From Mesobacillus harenae (GTDB taxonomy: Bacteria > Bacillota > Bacilli > Bacillales > Cytobacillaceae), in the NCBI RefSeq assembly GCF_013343715.1, contig NZ_JABUNR010000020.1:1-64000 (forward strand): a stretch of 64,000 nt of DNA, in the 5' to 3' direction. How positions within the stretch are numbered: position 1 is the first letter of the stretch; each line of letters starts with the position of its first letter. The notes beneath the pieces are model-generated. The model was not told where the DNA came from, searched no databases, and saw nothing but the letters and a program-made list of their open reading frames with translations. A program made the position numbers and the translations under genes. This document shows positions 44,865-53,033 of this stretch, in pieces.

Positions 44865-44886
44865 AATAGGAACAGGAGGAACCAAA

Positions 44887-47800
44887 ATGAGCAAGGCACA
44901 GATGTATAAACCTAAGCATCACATTCGTTTTGTAACCGCTTCCAGTCTTTTTGACGGGCACGATGCTTCCATTAATATTATGCGGAGAATACTTCAGGCG
45001 AATGGAGCTGAAGTGATCCACCTTGGACACAACCGTTCAGTCGAAGAGGTTGTAAATGCTGCAATACAAGAAGATGTTCAAGGCATTGCGATTTCATCCT
45101 ACCAGGGGGGCCATGTCGAATACTTTAAGTATATGTACGATCTTTTAAAGGAAAAAGGAGCTTCCCATATCCGTATATATGGAGGCGGTGGAGGAGTCAT
45201 CATTCCACGGGAAATAAAAGAGCTTCATGAATACGGAATCGCGAGAATATTTTCCCCCGAAGACGGCAGAATCCGCGGCTTACAAGGAATGATTAGCCTG
45301 ATGATTAAGGAGTGTGATTTCGCCACTATTAACCCTGAAGATCAGGTTAGCTTGGACTCTCTTCAAGGGAATGTTAAGGCCGCGGCTGGCCTGATTACCC
45401 TTGCGGAAAACCAGGCTTCTGACAACAAGGAAACAGCTGAAGCTGCAGGATTAGTCATGGAAAAAATAAAGACGCTTACCCGCAATGTTCCTGTAATCGG
45501 AATTACGGGTACGGGAGGTGCGGGTAAAAGCTCGCTTACAGACGAGTTAATTCGTCGATTTATTAATGAAGTTCCAGAGAAAAAAGTAGCTGTGTTGTCC
45601 ATTGACCCTACAAAACAGAAAACTGGCGGCGCTTTGCTTGGTGACAGAATCCGTATGAATGCGATTTTTTCACCGCGCGTTTTTATGAGAAGCTTGGCTA
45701 CCCGCGGATCAAAAACAGAACTTTCACTCGCTATCAAAGATGCAATTGCGGTAATGAAGGCAGCGGGCTATGACCTCATCATCGTTGAAACGAGCGGAAT
45801 CGGACAGGGAGATGCAGAAATCACCGAGATTTGTGATGTATCTCTTTATATTATGACGAGTGAATTTGGAGCACCTTCCCAACTGGAAAAGATAGATATG
45901 ATAGATTTTGCTGATTTGATTGTCATTAATAAGTTTGAACGAAAAGGCTCAGAAGATGCAAAGCGCCAGGTGCAAAAGCAATACCAGCGCAGCCATATGC
46001 TGTTTGACCAGGATATTGACACGATGCCAGTCTACGGAACGATTGCTAGCCAGTTTAATGATCCAGGAACCAATTCTTTGTTTGCGGCACTGGTTAACGC
46101 GATTAATGAAAAAACTGAAACGGACTGGACAACATCTTTTACAACAGATGCCGTTGTTGAAAAGCAAAATGTGATTATTCCGAATGACCGCCGCTATTAT
46201 TTACGAGAAATTGCAGAGGCGGTTCGAAATCATCATAGGATGGCTGAAGCTGAGGCCGATTTGGCCCGCCGCTTATTCCAGATTGATGGAACAATCGCTA
46301 TGGTTAAAGAGCGTGATCCAGATGGGGCTTTCCTGCAATCACTTGAGACATTAAAGCACGAACTTGAAAGCCAGCTGTCACCTACTACCCAAAAGATTCT
46401 TGCCGGCTGGTCTGATTTAAAAGAAAAATATGCAGCGGACCAATTTGTAACTAAAATTAGAGATAAAGAAATAGTGACTACCTTAAAGACAAAAAGTTTA
46501 TCAGGATTAGATATCCCAAAGGTTGCCTTACCTAGGTATAAGGACTATGGCGAAATCGTTAATTGGGTTTACAAAGAAAATGTTCCTGGTGCCTTTCCAT
46601 ACACTGCAGGAGTATTTCCATTCAAGCGGGAAGGTGAGGATCCAAAACGCCAATTTGCTGGTGAGGGAACTCCTGAGCGGACGAACCGCCGTTTTCATTA
46701 CTTATCAAAGGATGATAGTGCAAAACGGTTAAGCACGGCATTTGATTCGGTGACTCTTTATGGAGAAGATCCAGATTACCGGCCTGATATATACGGCAAA
46801 GTTGGTGAAAGCGGAGTCAGCGTCTGTACGCTCGATGATATGAAAAAACTTTATGCAGGATTTGATTTATGTCATCCATCTACTTCTGTTTCCATGACCA
46901 TCAATGGGCCAGCACCTATAATTCTGGCTATGTTTATGAATACAGCGATTGAGCAGCAAGTAAAGAAAAAACAGGCTGAACTTGACCGCGATCTAACAGA
47001 TGAAGAATTTGAAAAAGTGAAGGCTATGACCCTGCAAACAGTAAGGGGGACTGTTCAGGCTGATATTTTAAAAGAAGATCAAGGCCAGAATACATGTATT
47101 TTTTCTACAGAGTTTGCCTTAAGAATGATGGGGGATATTCAACAATATTTTATTGAGCAAAAAGTCCGGAATTATTATTCTGTCTCCATATCCGGATATC
47201 ATATTGCTGAAGCAGGCGCTAACCCAATTTCCCAGCTGGCGTTTACACTGTCAAACGGTTTTACGTATGTTGAATATTACTTGAGCAGAGGAATGGATAT
47301 CGATGACTTTGCTCCTAATCTCAGTTTCTTTCTCTCGAATGGACTTGACCCTGAGTATACGGTAATAGGGCGGGTCGCGCGCCGTATATGGGCGACAGTT
47401 ATGAAAAATAAATACAATGGAAACGAACGAAGCCAGAAGCTTAAGTATCATGTCCAAACTTCCGGACGTTCGCTGCATGCACAAGAAATTGATTTTAACG
47501 ATATTCGGACAACATTACAGGCACTTATGGCCCTCCACGATAATTGTAATTCTCTCCATACTAATGCATATGATGAGGCAATTACGACACCAACTGAGGA
47601 ATCCGTTAGACGTGCAATGGCTATACAGATGATTATTACGAAAGAACATGGCCTTACCAAGAATGAAAACCCGCTCCAGGGAGCTTTTATAATTGATGAA
47701 CTGACAGATCTTGTCGAAGAGGCAGTGCTCCAGGAATTTGAACGGATTAATGACCGCGGCGGCGTCCTAGGGGCAATGGAAACCCAGTATCAGCGGGGGA

Positions 47801-48150
47801 AAATCCAGGATGAATCCATGCATTATGAAATGCTAAAACATTCCGGGGACTTGCCGATCATTGGGGTAAACACGTACCTGAATCCAAATCCGGCCTCTGA
47901 GGAAGACTTAAACTCAATGGAGATCGCCAGGGCAACTAAAGAGGAAAAAGACACCCAAATTCATAATTTGGAGGCTTTCAAGTCACGGCATCAGGATAAG
48001 AATGAAGAAGCATTAAGACGATTGAAAGAAACAGCCATGAGTGGCGGGAATATTTTTGCGGAATTGATGGAAGCAGTAAAGTCTGCCAGTTTGGGACAAA
48101 TCACTCGGGCCTTATATGAAGTCGGAGGTCAGTACCGCAGGAATATGTAA
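44887..48150 (+). CDS. icmF: Fused isobutyryl-CoA mutase IcmF
   Basis: 1087 residues in three parts. About 1-150 is the cobalamin-binding domain (SSLFDGHDASINIMRRIL, base-off DGHDAS). About 195-420 is the MeaI-type GTPase chaperone (GTGGAGKSSLTDEL P-loop near residue 207, ETSGIGQGD). About 540-1087 is the mutase large subunit (YCHPSTSVSMTINGPAP-like GFDLCHPSTSVSMTINGPAP, ISGYHIAEAGANPISQLAFTL, TSGRSLHAQEIDFNDIRTTLQAL). It interconverts isobutyryl-CoA and butyryl-CoA with adenosylcobalamin and can act on pivalyl- or isovaleryl-CoA. Length matches IcmF. RBS AACAGGAGG. It ends in a terminator. Confidence 0.95.
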   Translation: MSKAQMYKPKHHIRFVTASSLFDGHDASINIMRRILQANGAEVIHLGHNRSVEEVVNAAIQEDVQGIAISSYQGGHVEYFKYMYDLLKEKGASHIRIYGGGGGVIIPREIKELHEYGIARIFSPEDGRIRGLQGMISLMIKECDFATINPEDQVSLDSLQGNVKAAAGLITLAENQASDNKETAEAAGLVMEKIKTLTRNVPVIGITGTGGAGKSSLTDELIRRFINEVPEKKVAVLSIDPTKQKTGGALLGDRIRMNAIFSPRVFMRSLATRGSKTELSLAIKDAIAVMKAAGYDLIIVETSGIGQGDAEITEICDVSLYIMTSEFGAPSQLEKIDMIDFADLIVINKFERKGSEDAKRQVQKQYQRSHMLFDQDIDTMPVYGTIASQFNDPGTNSLFAALVNAINEKTETDWTTSFTTDAVVEKQNVIIPNDRRYYLREIAEAVRNHHRMAEAEADLARRLFQIDGTIAMVKERDPDGAFLQSLETLKHELESQLSPTTQKILAGWSDLKEKYAADQFVTKIRDKEIVTTLKTKSLSGLDIPKVALPRYKDYGEIVNWVYKENVPGAFPYTAGVFPFKREGEDPKRQFAGEGTPERTNRRFHYLSKDDSAKRLSTAFDSVTLYGEDPDYRPDIYGKVGESGVSVCTLDDMKKLYAGFDLCHPSTSVSMTINGPAPIILAMFMNTAIEQQVKKKQAELDRDLTDEEFEKVKAMTLQTVRGTVQADILKEDQGQNTCIFSTEFALRMMGDIQQYFIEQKVRNYYSVSISGYHIAEAGANPISQLAFTLSNGFTYVEYYLSRGMDIDDFAPNLSFFLSNGLDPEYTVIGRVARRIWATVMKNKYNGNERSQKLKYHVQTSGRSLHAQEIDFNDIRTTLQALMALHDNCNSLHTNAYDEAITTPTEESVRRAMAIQMIITKEHGLTKNENPLQGAFIIDELTDLVEEAVLQEFERINDRGGVLGAMETQYQRGKIQDESMHYEMLKHSGDLPIIGVNTYLNPNPASEEDLNSMEIARATKEEKDTQIHNLEAFKSRHQDKNEEALRRLKETAMSGGNIFAELMEAVKSASLGQITRALYEVGGQYRRNM

Positions 48151-48184
48151 TATGTAATATGTAAGCTAGATGAAAAACAGTTGA

Positions 48185-48220
48185 AGTGGCTTATAGGTGA
48201 TCCTATAGGCCATTTTTTTA
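48185..48220 (+). terminator. Terminator after icmF
   Basis: AGTGGCTTATAGG pairs with CCTATAGGCCATT, 4-base loop, seven T residues. Confidence 0.85.
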
Positions 48221-48329
48221 CTAAATTTAAAATTTTGCATACAAATATCTTGTTTTTTCTATATAATCATAGTAAAAATGGAACTGTTGACTCTAAATGA
48301 ATTTAACTTCAAGACAGGAAGTGGGCAAA

Positions 48330-48530
48330 GTGAAAAATATACTTACTTATATTATAGTAATTGGGATAGCTGCTGGACTCTATTACTTATATCAGCGACA
48401 GCTTGGTGCCATCTCATTTTTCATTTTGTCGGTATTTTTCTTCGCACTTGCCCGGCATCAGCTATCCAAAAGGACCACACCGGATGACGAAAATGGCTCG
48501 GAAAAGGCGGATACTCCTGAAAAAAGATAG
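48330..48530 (+). CDS. Small two-helix membrane protein, unidentified
   Basis: 66 residues from GTG 48330 (upstream AGGAAGTGGG at usual distance; an ATG at 48297 in frame is less well placed). Two hydrophobic segments (NILTYIIVIGIAAGLYYLY and AISFFILSVFFFALA) are joined by QRQLG, followed by a charged, hydrophilic tail (ARHQLSKRTTPDDENGSEKADTPEKR). I do not recognise a family. The location before rpoE, codon use and RBS favour a real gene. Confidence 0.6.
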   Translation: MKNILTYIIVIGIAAGLYYLYQRQLGAISFFILSVFFFALARHQLSKRTTPDDENGSEKADTPEKR

Positions 48531-48663
48531 AGTGGCGCTAGATAAAACTAGCATAAACGGGAAAAATTTGTTTATAATGAAGAATATGCATTCTCATAGA
48601 AGGATTCTGTTTTCGTGCAATCTGCCGAAAAAGAATGTGAAATAGAGAAAGGAAGTGCGAAGG

Positions 48664-49221
48664 TTGAGTTTAAATGAATATTCTAAAGCGCAGCTGAAAG
48701 AGATGGCGCTGATTGACCTAGCGTTTGATTTACTAGCAGAGAAAAAACAGGCTTTATCTTTCAAAGAAATAATGGATGAAATCAAAAAGCTAGTTAAGCT
48801 TGGCAGTACAGCAAACGAGAGAATGGTTCAGTTATACACGGACCTAAACATAGATGGGCGTTTTATGTCTCTTGGGGATAATCGGTGGGGATTGCGTGTC
48901 TGGTATCCAGTTGACCAAATGGAAGAGGATAATGTAAACACGATTAAACCGAAAAAGAAGAAAAAGGCTAAGAAAAAGGTTGTTGACGAGGAAGATCTTG
49001 ATCTGGAAGATTACGATGAGCTTGATGAAGACGAACTTGATTTCGACGATGATGATGACTTCGATGATGAAGATGATGATGTTATTGGAGATGACCTCGA
49101 AGATGACCTCGAAGACGATGTAGATCTGGATGAAGATCTGGATGAAGACGAGGATTTAGACCTTGAAGATGAAGATCTTGAAGAAGACGAAGACCTCGAA
49201 GAAGACATCGACAAAGATTAA
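48664..49221 (+). CDS. rpoE: RNA polymerase delta subunit
   Basis: 185 residues. The N-terminal HARE-HTH domain (about 1-85: YSKAQLKEMALIDLAFDLL ... MVQLYTDLNIDGRFMSLGDNRWGLRVWYP) is followed by a Lys run (KPKKKKKAKKK) and an Asp/Glu-only tail of about 85 residues. Delta displaces nucleic acid from RNA polymerase and increases recycling and promoter selectivity. I prefer the TTG at 48664, eight bases after AAAGGAAG, over the GTG at 48655, which touches the ribosome-binding site. Located upstream of pyrG as in B. subtilis. Confidence 0.93.
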   Translation: MSLNEYSKAQLKEMALIDLAFDLLAEKKQALSFKEIMDEIKKLVKLGSTANERMVQLYTDLNIDGRFMSLGDNRWGLRVWYPVDQMEEDNVNTIKPKKKKKAKKKVVDEEDLDLEDYDELDEDELDFDDDDDFDDEDDDVIGDDLEDDLEDDVDLDEDLDEDEDLDLEDEDLEEDEDLEEDIDKD

Positions 49222-49229
49222 TAAACAGC

Positions 49230-49268
49230 TTGACTTTTAATAGACCGGATTGTAGAATCATTTTTGGG
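49230..49268 (+). promoter_or_regulatory. pyrG promoter with GGGC start
   Basis: TTGACT (49230-49235), 17 bases, TAGAAT (49253-49258), 7 bases, then GGGC at 49266-49269. A GGGC start is the known substrate for CTP-sensitive reiterative transcription at pyrG in B. subtilis. Confidence 0.85.
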
Positions 49269-49303
49269 CTCCTTAAAAAAGGACGGTCTTATAAAATGCG
49301 TAT

Positions 49304-49340
49304 AAAACGCTCCCCTATCACAGGCGGAGCGTTTTTTTTA
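49304..49340 (+). terminator. pyrG leader attenuator (also ends rpoE)
   Basis: AAAACGCTCC (49304-49313) pairs with GGAGCGTTTT (49326-49335), T-run to 49339. The left arm GCTCCCCTATC is C/U-rich, so poly-G added at the 5' end when CTP is low could pair with it and prevent the terminator. Confidence 0.85.
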
Positions 49341-49448
49341 TTTTATATTAGGATAAGATAACTGATATCCTCCGGGTAAAAAATTTAGTAAAAAGTCGGT
49401 AAACAAGTCAAAAATAGCACAAACTGTTGAAAGAGGGGGAATTCAATC

Positions 49449-51053
49449 ATGACAAAGTATATCTTTGTTACGGGCGGCGTAGTATCGTCACTTGGTAAAG
49501 GGATTACGGCAGCATCCCTAGGAAGGTTATTAAAAAATAGAGGATTAAAGGTAACGATTCAAAAGTTTGATCCTTACATTAACGTGGATCCAGGAACGAT
49601 GAGTCCATACCAGCACGGAGAGGTTTTCGTAACGGATGACGGTGCGGAAACGGATCTTGATCTAGGCCACTATGAGCGTTTTATTGATATCAATCTCAAT
49701 AAATATAGCAATGTAACAACAGGGAAAATTTATTCCACTGTACTGAGAAAAGAACGTCGTGGAGATTACCTTGGCGGAACGGTTCAGGTTATTCCCCACA
49801 TTACGAATGAAATTAAAGACCGTGTATTTCGTGCTGGCCGCGAAACAGGCGCGGATATCGTCATTACCGAAATAGGCGGTACAGTTGGTGATATCGAATC
49901 TCTTCCTTTCCTGGAGGCAATCCGTCAAATCAAGAGTGACATTGGCCGTGATAATGTTATGTACATACATTGTACGCTCGTTCCTTATATCAAGGCAGCT
50001 GGAGAAATGAAAACGAAGCCGACCCAGCACAGTGTAAAAGAGCTTCGCAGTCTTGGTATCCAGCCTAACATTATTGTTGTTCGGACAGAAACAGCCATTT
50101 CTGAAGATATGAAGGATAAAATTGCACTATTTTGTGATATAGATCCTAAGGCGGTTATTGAAGCCAGAGATGCGGAAACACTTTATTCCATTCCGCTGGC
50201 TCTTCAGGACCAGAACATGGATACAATCGTTTGTGATCACTTGAAGCTGCAATGCAATAAAGCAGACATGACAGAGTGGACAGAACTTGTTGAGCGAGTG
50301 ACCCACCTGACTAAATCAACGCGTATCGCACTAGTTGGTAAGTATGTTGAGCTTCAGGATGCGTATATTTCTATCGTAGAATCATTAAAACATGCCGGCT
50401 ATGCATTTGATGCTGATGTCCAAATAAAATGGGTTAACTCTGAAGAAGTAACCGAAGAAAACGTTGATACATTGTTAAGTGATGTTGATGGAATTCTTGT
50501 TCCAGGTGGATTTGGTGACAGAGGGATTGAAGGAAAGCTGTCTGCAATCAAATACGCTCGTGAACAGAAAAAACCGTTCTTCGGTATTTGCCTAGGGATG
50601 CAGCTAGCATCAGTCGAATATGCAAGAAATGTCTTGGGCTATAAAGGCGCTCATTCTGCAGAAATCGATCCTAATACTAGCTACCCAGTAATTGACCTTT
50701 TACCTGAGCAAAAAGATATTGAAGATTTAGGCGGTACCCTTCGTCTAGGACTATTCCCATGTAAGCTCCAAGAGAATTCGAAAGCCCATAATGCTTACAA
50801 AGATGGAGTCATTTATGAGCGCCATCGCCACCGCTACGAATTTAACAACCAGTATCGCCAAGAGATGGAAGAAGCAGGCTTCATCTTCTCAGGGACAAGC
50901 CCAGACGGCCGCCTAGTTGAAATCATTGAGCTAGAAGACCACCCTTGGTTCGTTGCATCACAGTTCCATCCAGAATTCACATCAAGACCAACCCGTCCGC
51001 AGCCACTTTTCAGAGACTTTGTAGAAATCTCACTAAAAATGAACGCGGAATAA
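49449..51053 (+). CDS. pyrG: CTP synthase
   Basis: 534 residues: an amidoligase domain (1 to about 266; GGVVSSLGKGITAASLGRLLKNRGL at residue 7, IQKFDPYINVDPGTMSPYQHGEVFV) and a class I glutamine amidotransferase domain (catalytic Cys in FFGICLGMQLASVEY near 381; His-Glu in QFHPEFTSRPTRPQPLF near 507). It makes CTP from UTP. RBS AGAGGGGG. The leader of about 183 bases carries the attenuator described separately. An R1 repeat follows immediately after the stop. Confidence 0.97.
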   Translation: MTKYIFVTGGVVSSLGKGITAASLGRLLKNRGLKVTIQKFDPYINVDPGTMSPYQHGEVFVTDDGAETDLDLGHYERFIDINLNKYSNVTTGKIYSTVLRKERRGDYLGGTVQVIPHITNEIKDRVFRAGRETGADIVITEIGGTVGDIESLPFLEAIRQIKSDIGRDNVMYIHCTLVPYIKAAGEMKTKPTQHSVKELRSLGIQPNIIVVRTETAISEDMKDKIALFCDIDPKAVIEARDAETLYSIPLALQDQNMDTIVCDHLKLQCNKADMTEWTELVERVTHLTKSTRIALVGKYVELQDAYISIVESLKHAGYAFDADVQIKWVNSEEVTEENVDTLLSDVDGILVPGGFGDRGIEGKLSAIKYAREQKKPFFGICLGMQLASVEYARNVLGYKGAHSAEIDPNTSYPVIDLLPEQKDIEDLGGTLRLGLFPCKLQENSKAHNAYKDGVIYERHRHRYEFNNQYRQEMEEAGFIFSGTSPDGRLVEIIELEDHPWFVASQFHPEFTSRPTRPQPLFRDFVEISLKMNAE

Positions 51054-51200
51054 GAAAAGCGAAGCCGACTGCCCAGAAACACGGAAACTGGAGGGTCCGA
51101 CAAAGAAGCGTATTGTGCTTCTGAAGGAGGAACCGAAGTTACCCGAGTTTCTAGGAGGCGGAGCTAGACAATAACGTAAAGCGAAGCCGACTGTCAAAAA
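51054..51200 (+). repeat. R1 repeat after pyrG
   Basis: One unit (51054-51173) with the AAACACGGAAACTGGAGG cassette, ending CTAGGAGGCGGAGCTAGACAA, then a second start (AAAGCGAAGCCGACTGTC, about 51178-51195) that runs directly into the pyrG terminator hairpin. Confidence 0.8.
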
Positions 51201-51236
51201 ACGACTTACCCACATGTGGATAAGTCGTTTTTTAAT
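51196..51236 (+). terminator. Terminator after pyrG, containing two DnaA-box-like arms
   Basis: AAAAAACGACTTACCCACA pairs with TGTGGATAAGTCGTTTTTT (one C-A mismatch); the centre CACATGTG leaves little loop. T-run at 51228-51233. The arms read TTACCCACA and TGTGGATAA. Confidence 0.75.
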
Positions 51237-51273
51237 ATAAGGCATAAAAGGCTGTGGATAACTTTGTGGATAA
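51206..51273 (-). other. Cluster of DnaA boxes
   Basis: Exact TGTGGATAA (complement of TTATCCACA) at 51215-51223, 51253-51261 and 51265-51273, and a one-mismatch TTACCCACA at 51206-51214. A further one-mismatch box TCATCCACA lies at 51514-51522. Three exact boxes within 59 bp, against an expectation below one per 64 kb on both strands, is not chance-like. Confidence 0.7.
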
Positions 51274-51619
51274 TATTATATGGGCAAAGAACCTAGTGGT
51301 AACAAAGGATCTAGCCTCTTTTAAAAATGAAAAAAGACAATATCCCAATATTTATTGTCTACTTATTAACAGAATATTTAGATGAAAAGACAGCAGGATG
51401 TCAAATCTCGAACATCCTCAAATCAGGTTCTCCTTTTCAGAATTTGTTATAAAATTCGGGAAATATAGCCGGGGAAATAGTTTTCATAAAAATATTTACC
51501 ATAAATGATTAGTTCATCCACAAGAAAAAATCTTTGGCCACTTTAAAAAAAGAGTTATAAAAAAGCCGTGCAGACTCCTTATAACTCATAATTTCGCCTA
51601 TTTAATTTAGAAGATATTA
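51274..51619. other. Intergenic region between pyrG and ywjG
   Basis: No gene. Besides the DnaA boxes on its left edge it holds a small stem at 51335-51360 (AGACAATA/TATTGTCT, T-rich on the minus strand) and the ywjG terminator. Confidence 0.55.
51552..51587 (-). terminator. Terminator of ywjG
   Basis: GAGTTATA (51552-51559) pairs with TATAACTC (51580-51587); on the minus strand it is followed by TTTTTTT. Confidence 0.65.
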
Positions 51620-52150
51620 TCATTCATATTCTTCTAGGATTTCATCGATCGTAAAGCGGAGCGCATAGTAAACAAATAATGCGGCCATAGAAGTGGGAAA
51701 TCCAACTCTGCCACCTTGTTCATCCGGCAAAAGCCCTTTCGTTAAACCCAGATTTATATGTACATCAGCAAGTGAACTCAAGTCATCATCGCTATCCGGG
51801 ATTACGGTCGAAATCCCAACAAATGAAATGCCCTTTTCAACCAAAAGCCTTGCTGCGGCTACGGCTTCAGGATCAGTCGAGAATCTGGAAACGATCAAAG
51901 CACGATCGGCATCACTAACCAAGCTCAGAACACTTATGCTGTCCGCTGCTTTTGCAGAAGTCAGTATTTCCTGCCCGTTTTCGGCTTCGAACTGAATAGC
52001 TGACATCTCGTTAATTCCATATATATAGATAGATCCTTCACCTGCAGCTGCTTGTGCAAGGAGCCGCGCACCGTCTTCAATTGCGAGCTCCTCACGCTCG
52101 GAAATCCGCTTGAACAAACCAGCTACCTGCGTAGAAAACATTTTTAACAT
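51620..52150 (-). CDS. ywjG: DUF2529 family protein YwjG
   Basis: 176 residues with a sugar-isomerase-like (SIS) fold suggested by the repeated hydrophobic strand pattern (SIYIYGINEM, RALIVSRFSTDPEAVAAARLLVEKGISFVGIST). Function unknown. AGGAGG lies about 10 bases before the ATG. It is divergent from spo0F, as in B. subtilis. Confidence 0.82.
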   Translation of the reverse strand: MLKMFSTQVAGLFKRISEREELAIEDGARLLAQAAAGEGSIYIYGINEMSAIQFEAENGQEILTSAKAADSISVLSLVSDADRALIVSRFSTDPEAVAAARLLVEKGISFVGISTVIPDSDDDLSSLADVHINLGLTKGLLPDEQGGRVGFPTSMAALFVYYALRFTIDEILEEYE

Positions 52151-52234
52151 GTTGTTTCGCCTCCTAACGTGATTATATCCGACTCGGGTCCTCAGATAAA
52201 AGTCGTATGCAAAAATATTTTGCTTACCAAGATA

Positions 52235-52261
52235 GCAGGAATTTTGATCGATTGGGCGAAT
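52235..52261 (+). promoter_or_regulatory. SigH-type promoter of spo0F
   Basis: GCAGGAATT (52235-52243), 11 bases, GGCGAAT (52255-52261). This fits the SigH consensus RNAGGAWWT-N11-12-RNNGAAT at every defined position. spo0F of B. subtilis is SigH-dependent. Confidence 0.78.
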
Positions 52262-52325
52262 ATCTATCTATAAGACAAAATATCAGCATTCCAAATAACA
52301 TAATTTGAAAGAGAAGAGGTGCTTC

Positions 52326-52694
52326 ATGGAGGAAAAGATCTTAATTGTTGATGATCAGTTTGGGATTCGAATATTGCTCAATGAAGTTTTACAAAAGGAA
52401 GGTTATAAAACTTTCCAGGCGGCAAACGGAGTACAGGCACTTGATATTTTGAAAAAACATTCTCCCGACCTTGTTCTGCTGGATATGAAAATTCCTGGCA
52501 TGGATGGAATTGAAATCTTAAAAAGAATGAAAGTCATCGATCAGGATATTCGCGTTATTATCATGACTGCTTATGGGGAACTTGATATGATCCAGGAAGC
52601 AATGGACCTTGGAGCGATTACCCATTTTGCAAAGCCGTTTGACATTGATGATATAAGAGCGGCTGTTAAGAAATATTCACAGGCCGTATATTAA
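52326..52694 (+). CDS. spo0F: Sporulation phosphorelay response regulator Spo0F
   Basis: 122 residues, a single receiver domain without output domain. Asp9, Asp10 (metal), Asp53 (phosphorylation), Thr81 and Lys103 are in place. Spo0F accepts phosphate from sporulation kinases and passes it to Spo0B, then Spo0A. I start at ATG 52326 (MEEKILIVDD), behind AGAAGAGGTG, rather than an upstream in-frame ATG at 52305. It follows a SigH-type promoter and ends in a terminator, so it is monocistronic. Confidence 0.95.
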   Translation: MEEKILIVDDQFGIRILLNEVLQKEGYKTFQAANGVQALDILKKHSPDLVLLDMKIPGMDGIEILKRMKVIDQDIRVIIMTAYGELDMIQEAMDLGAITHFAKPFDIDDIRAAVKKYSQAVY

Positions 52695-53033
52695 TACATA
52701 ATCCAAGTCCCCCTTCCCTTGAGGAAAGAGGGGGCTTTTTAAACCAGCTGTCTAAATGCCGTGTTGATTTTGACTTTTTCTACAATTGCTCATTATGAGT
52801 AAGGTGAATTGAATGATAGCGCTTGCTTTGTTACAGTCTGGTGTTATTGGCAAAAACCTTGCTTGATAAATAGCATTTCTGTTTTTCTTTTGGTATGATA
52901 ACTAGTGAATTCCACAGGAACATCTCTCGTTTTGGCTGGCAGTTTTTCGGGTACATAATCAAGAGCTGAGAAGGAAATCCTTTTAATGGAAGCCATGTCA
53001 AAGAAGATGATTCTTATTTAAGGAGGAAATGTT
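52695..53033. other. Intergenic region between spo0F and fbaA
   Basis: Holds the spo0F terminator (52705-52742; AGTCCCCCT/AGGGGGCT stem, T-run) and the fbaA leader. A weak promoter candidate is TTGACT (52770-52775), 18 bases, TATGAG. No gene is seen. Confidence 0.5.
52705..52742 (+). terminator. Terminator after spo0F
   Basis: AAGTCCCCCT pairs with AGGGGGCTTT across a partly self-paired interior, followed by a T-run. Confidence 0.8.

Noticed and set aside
49011..49214. Minus-strand Ser/Arg-rich frame opposite rpoE
   Set aside because: Mirror of the Asp/Glu codon run in the delta subunit tail; no start signals.
52268..52280. Spo0A box before spo0F (AAGACAAAA on the minus strand)
   Set aside because: Two mismatches in the seven-base core TGTCGAA; too weak to claim.
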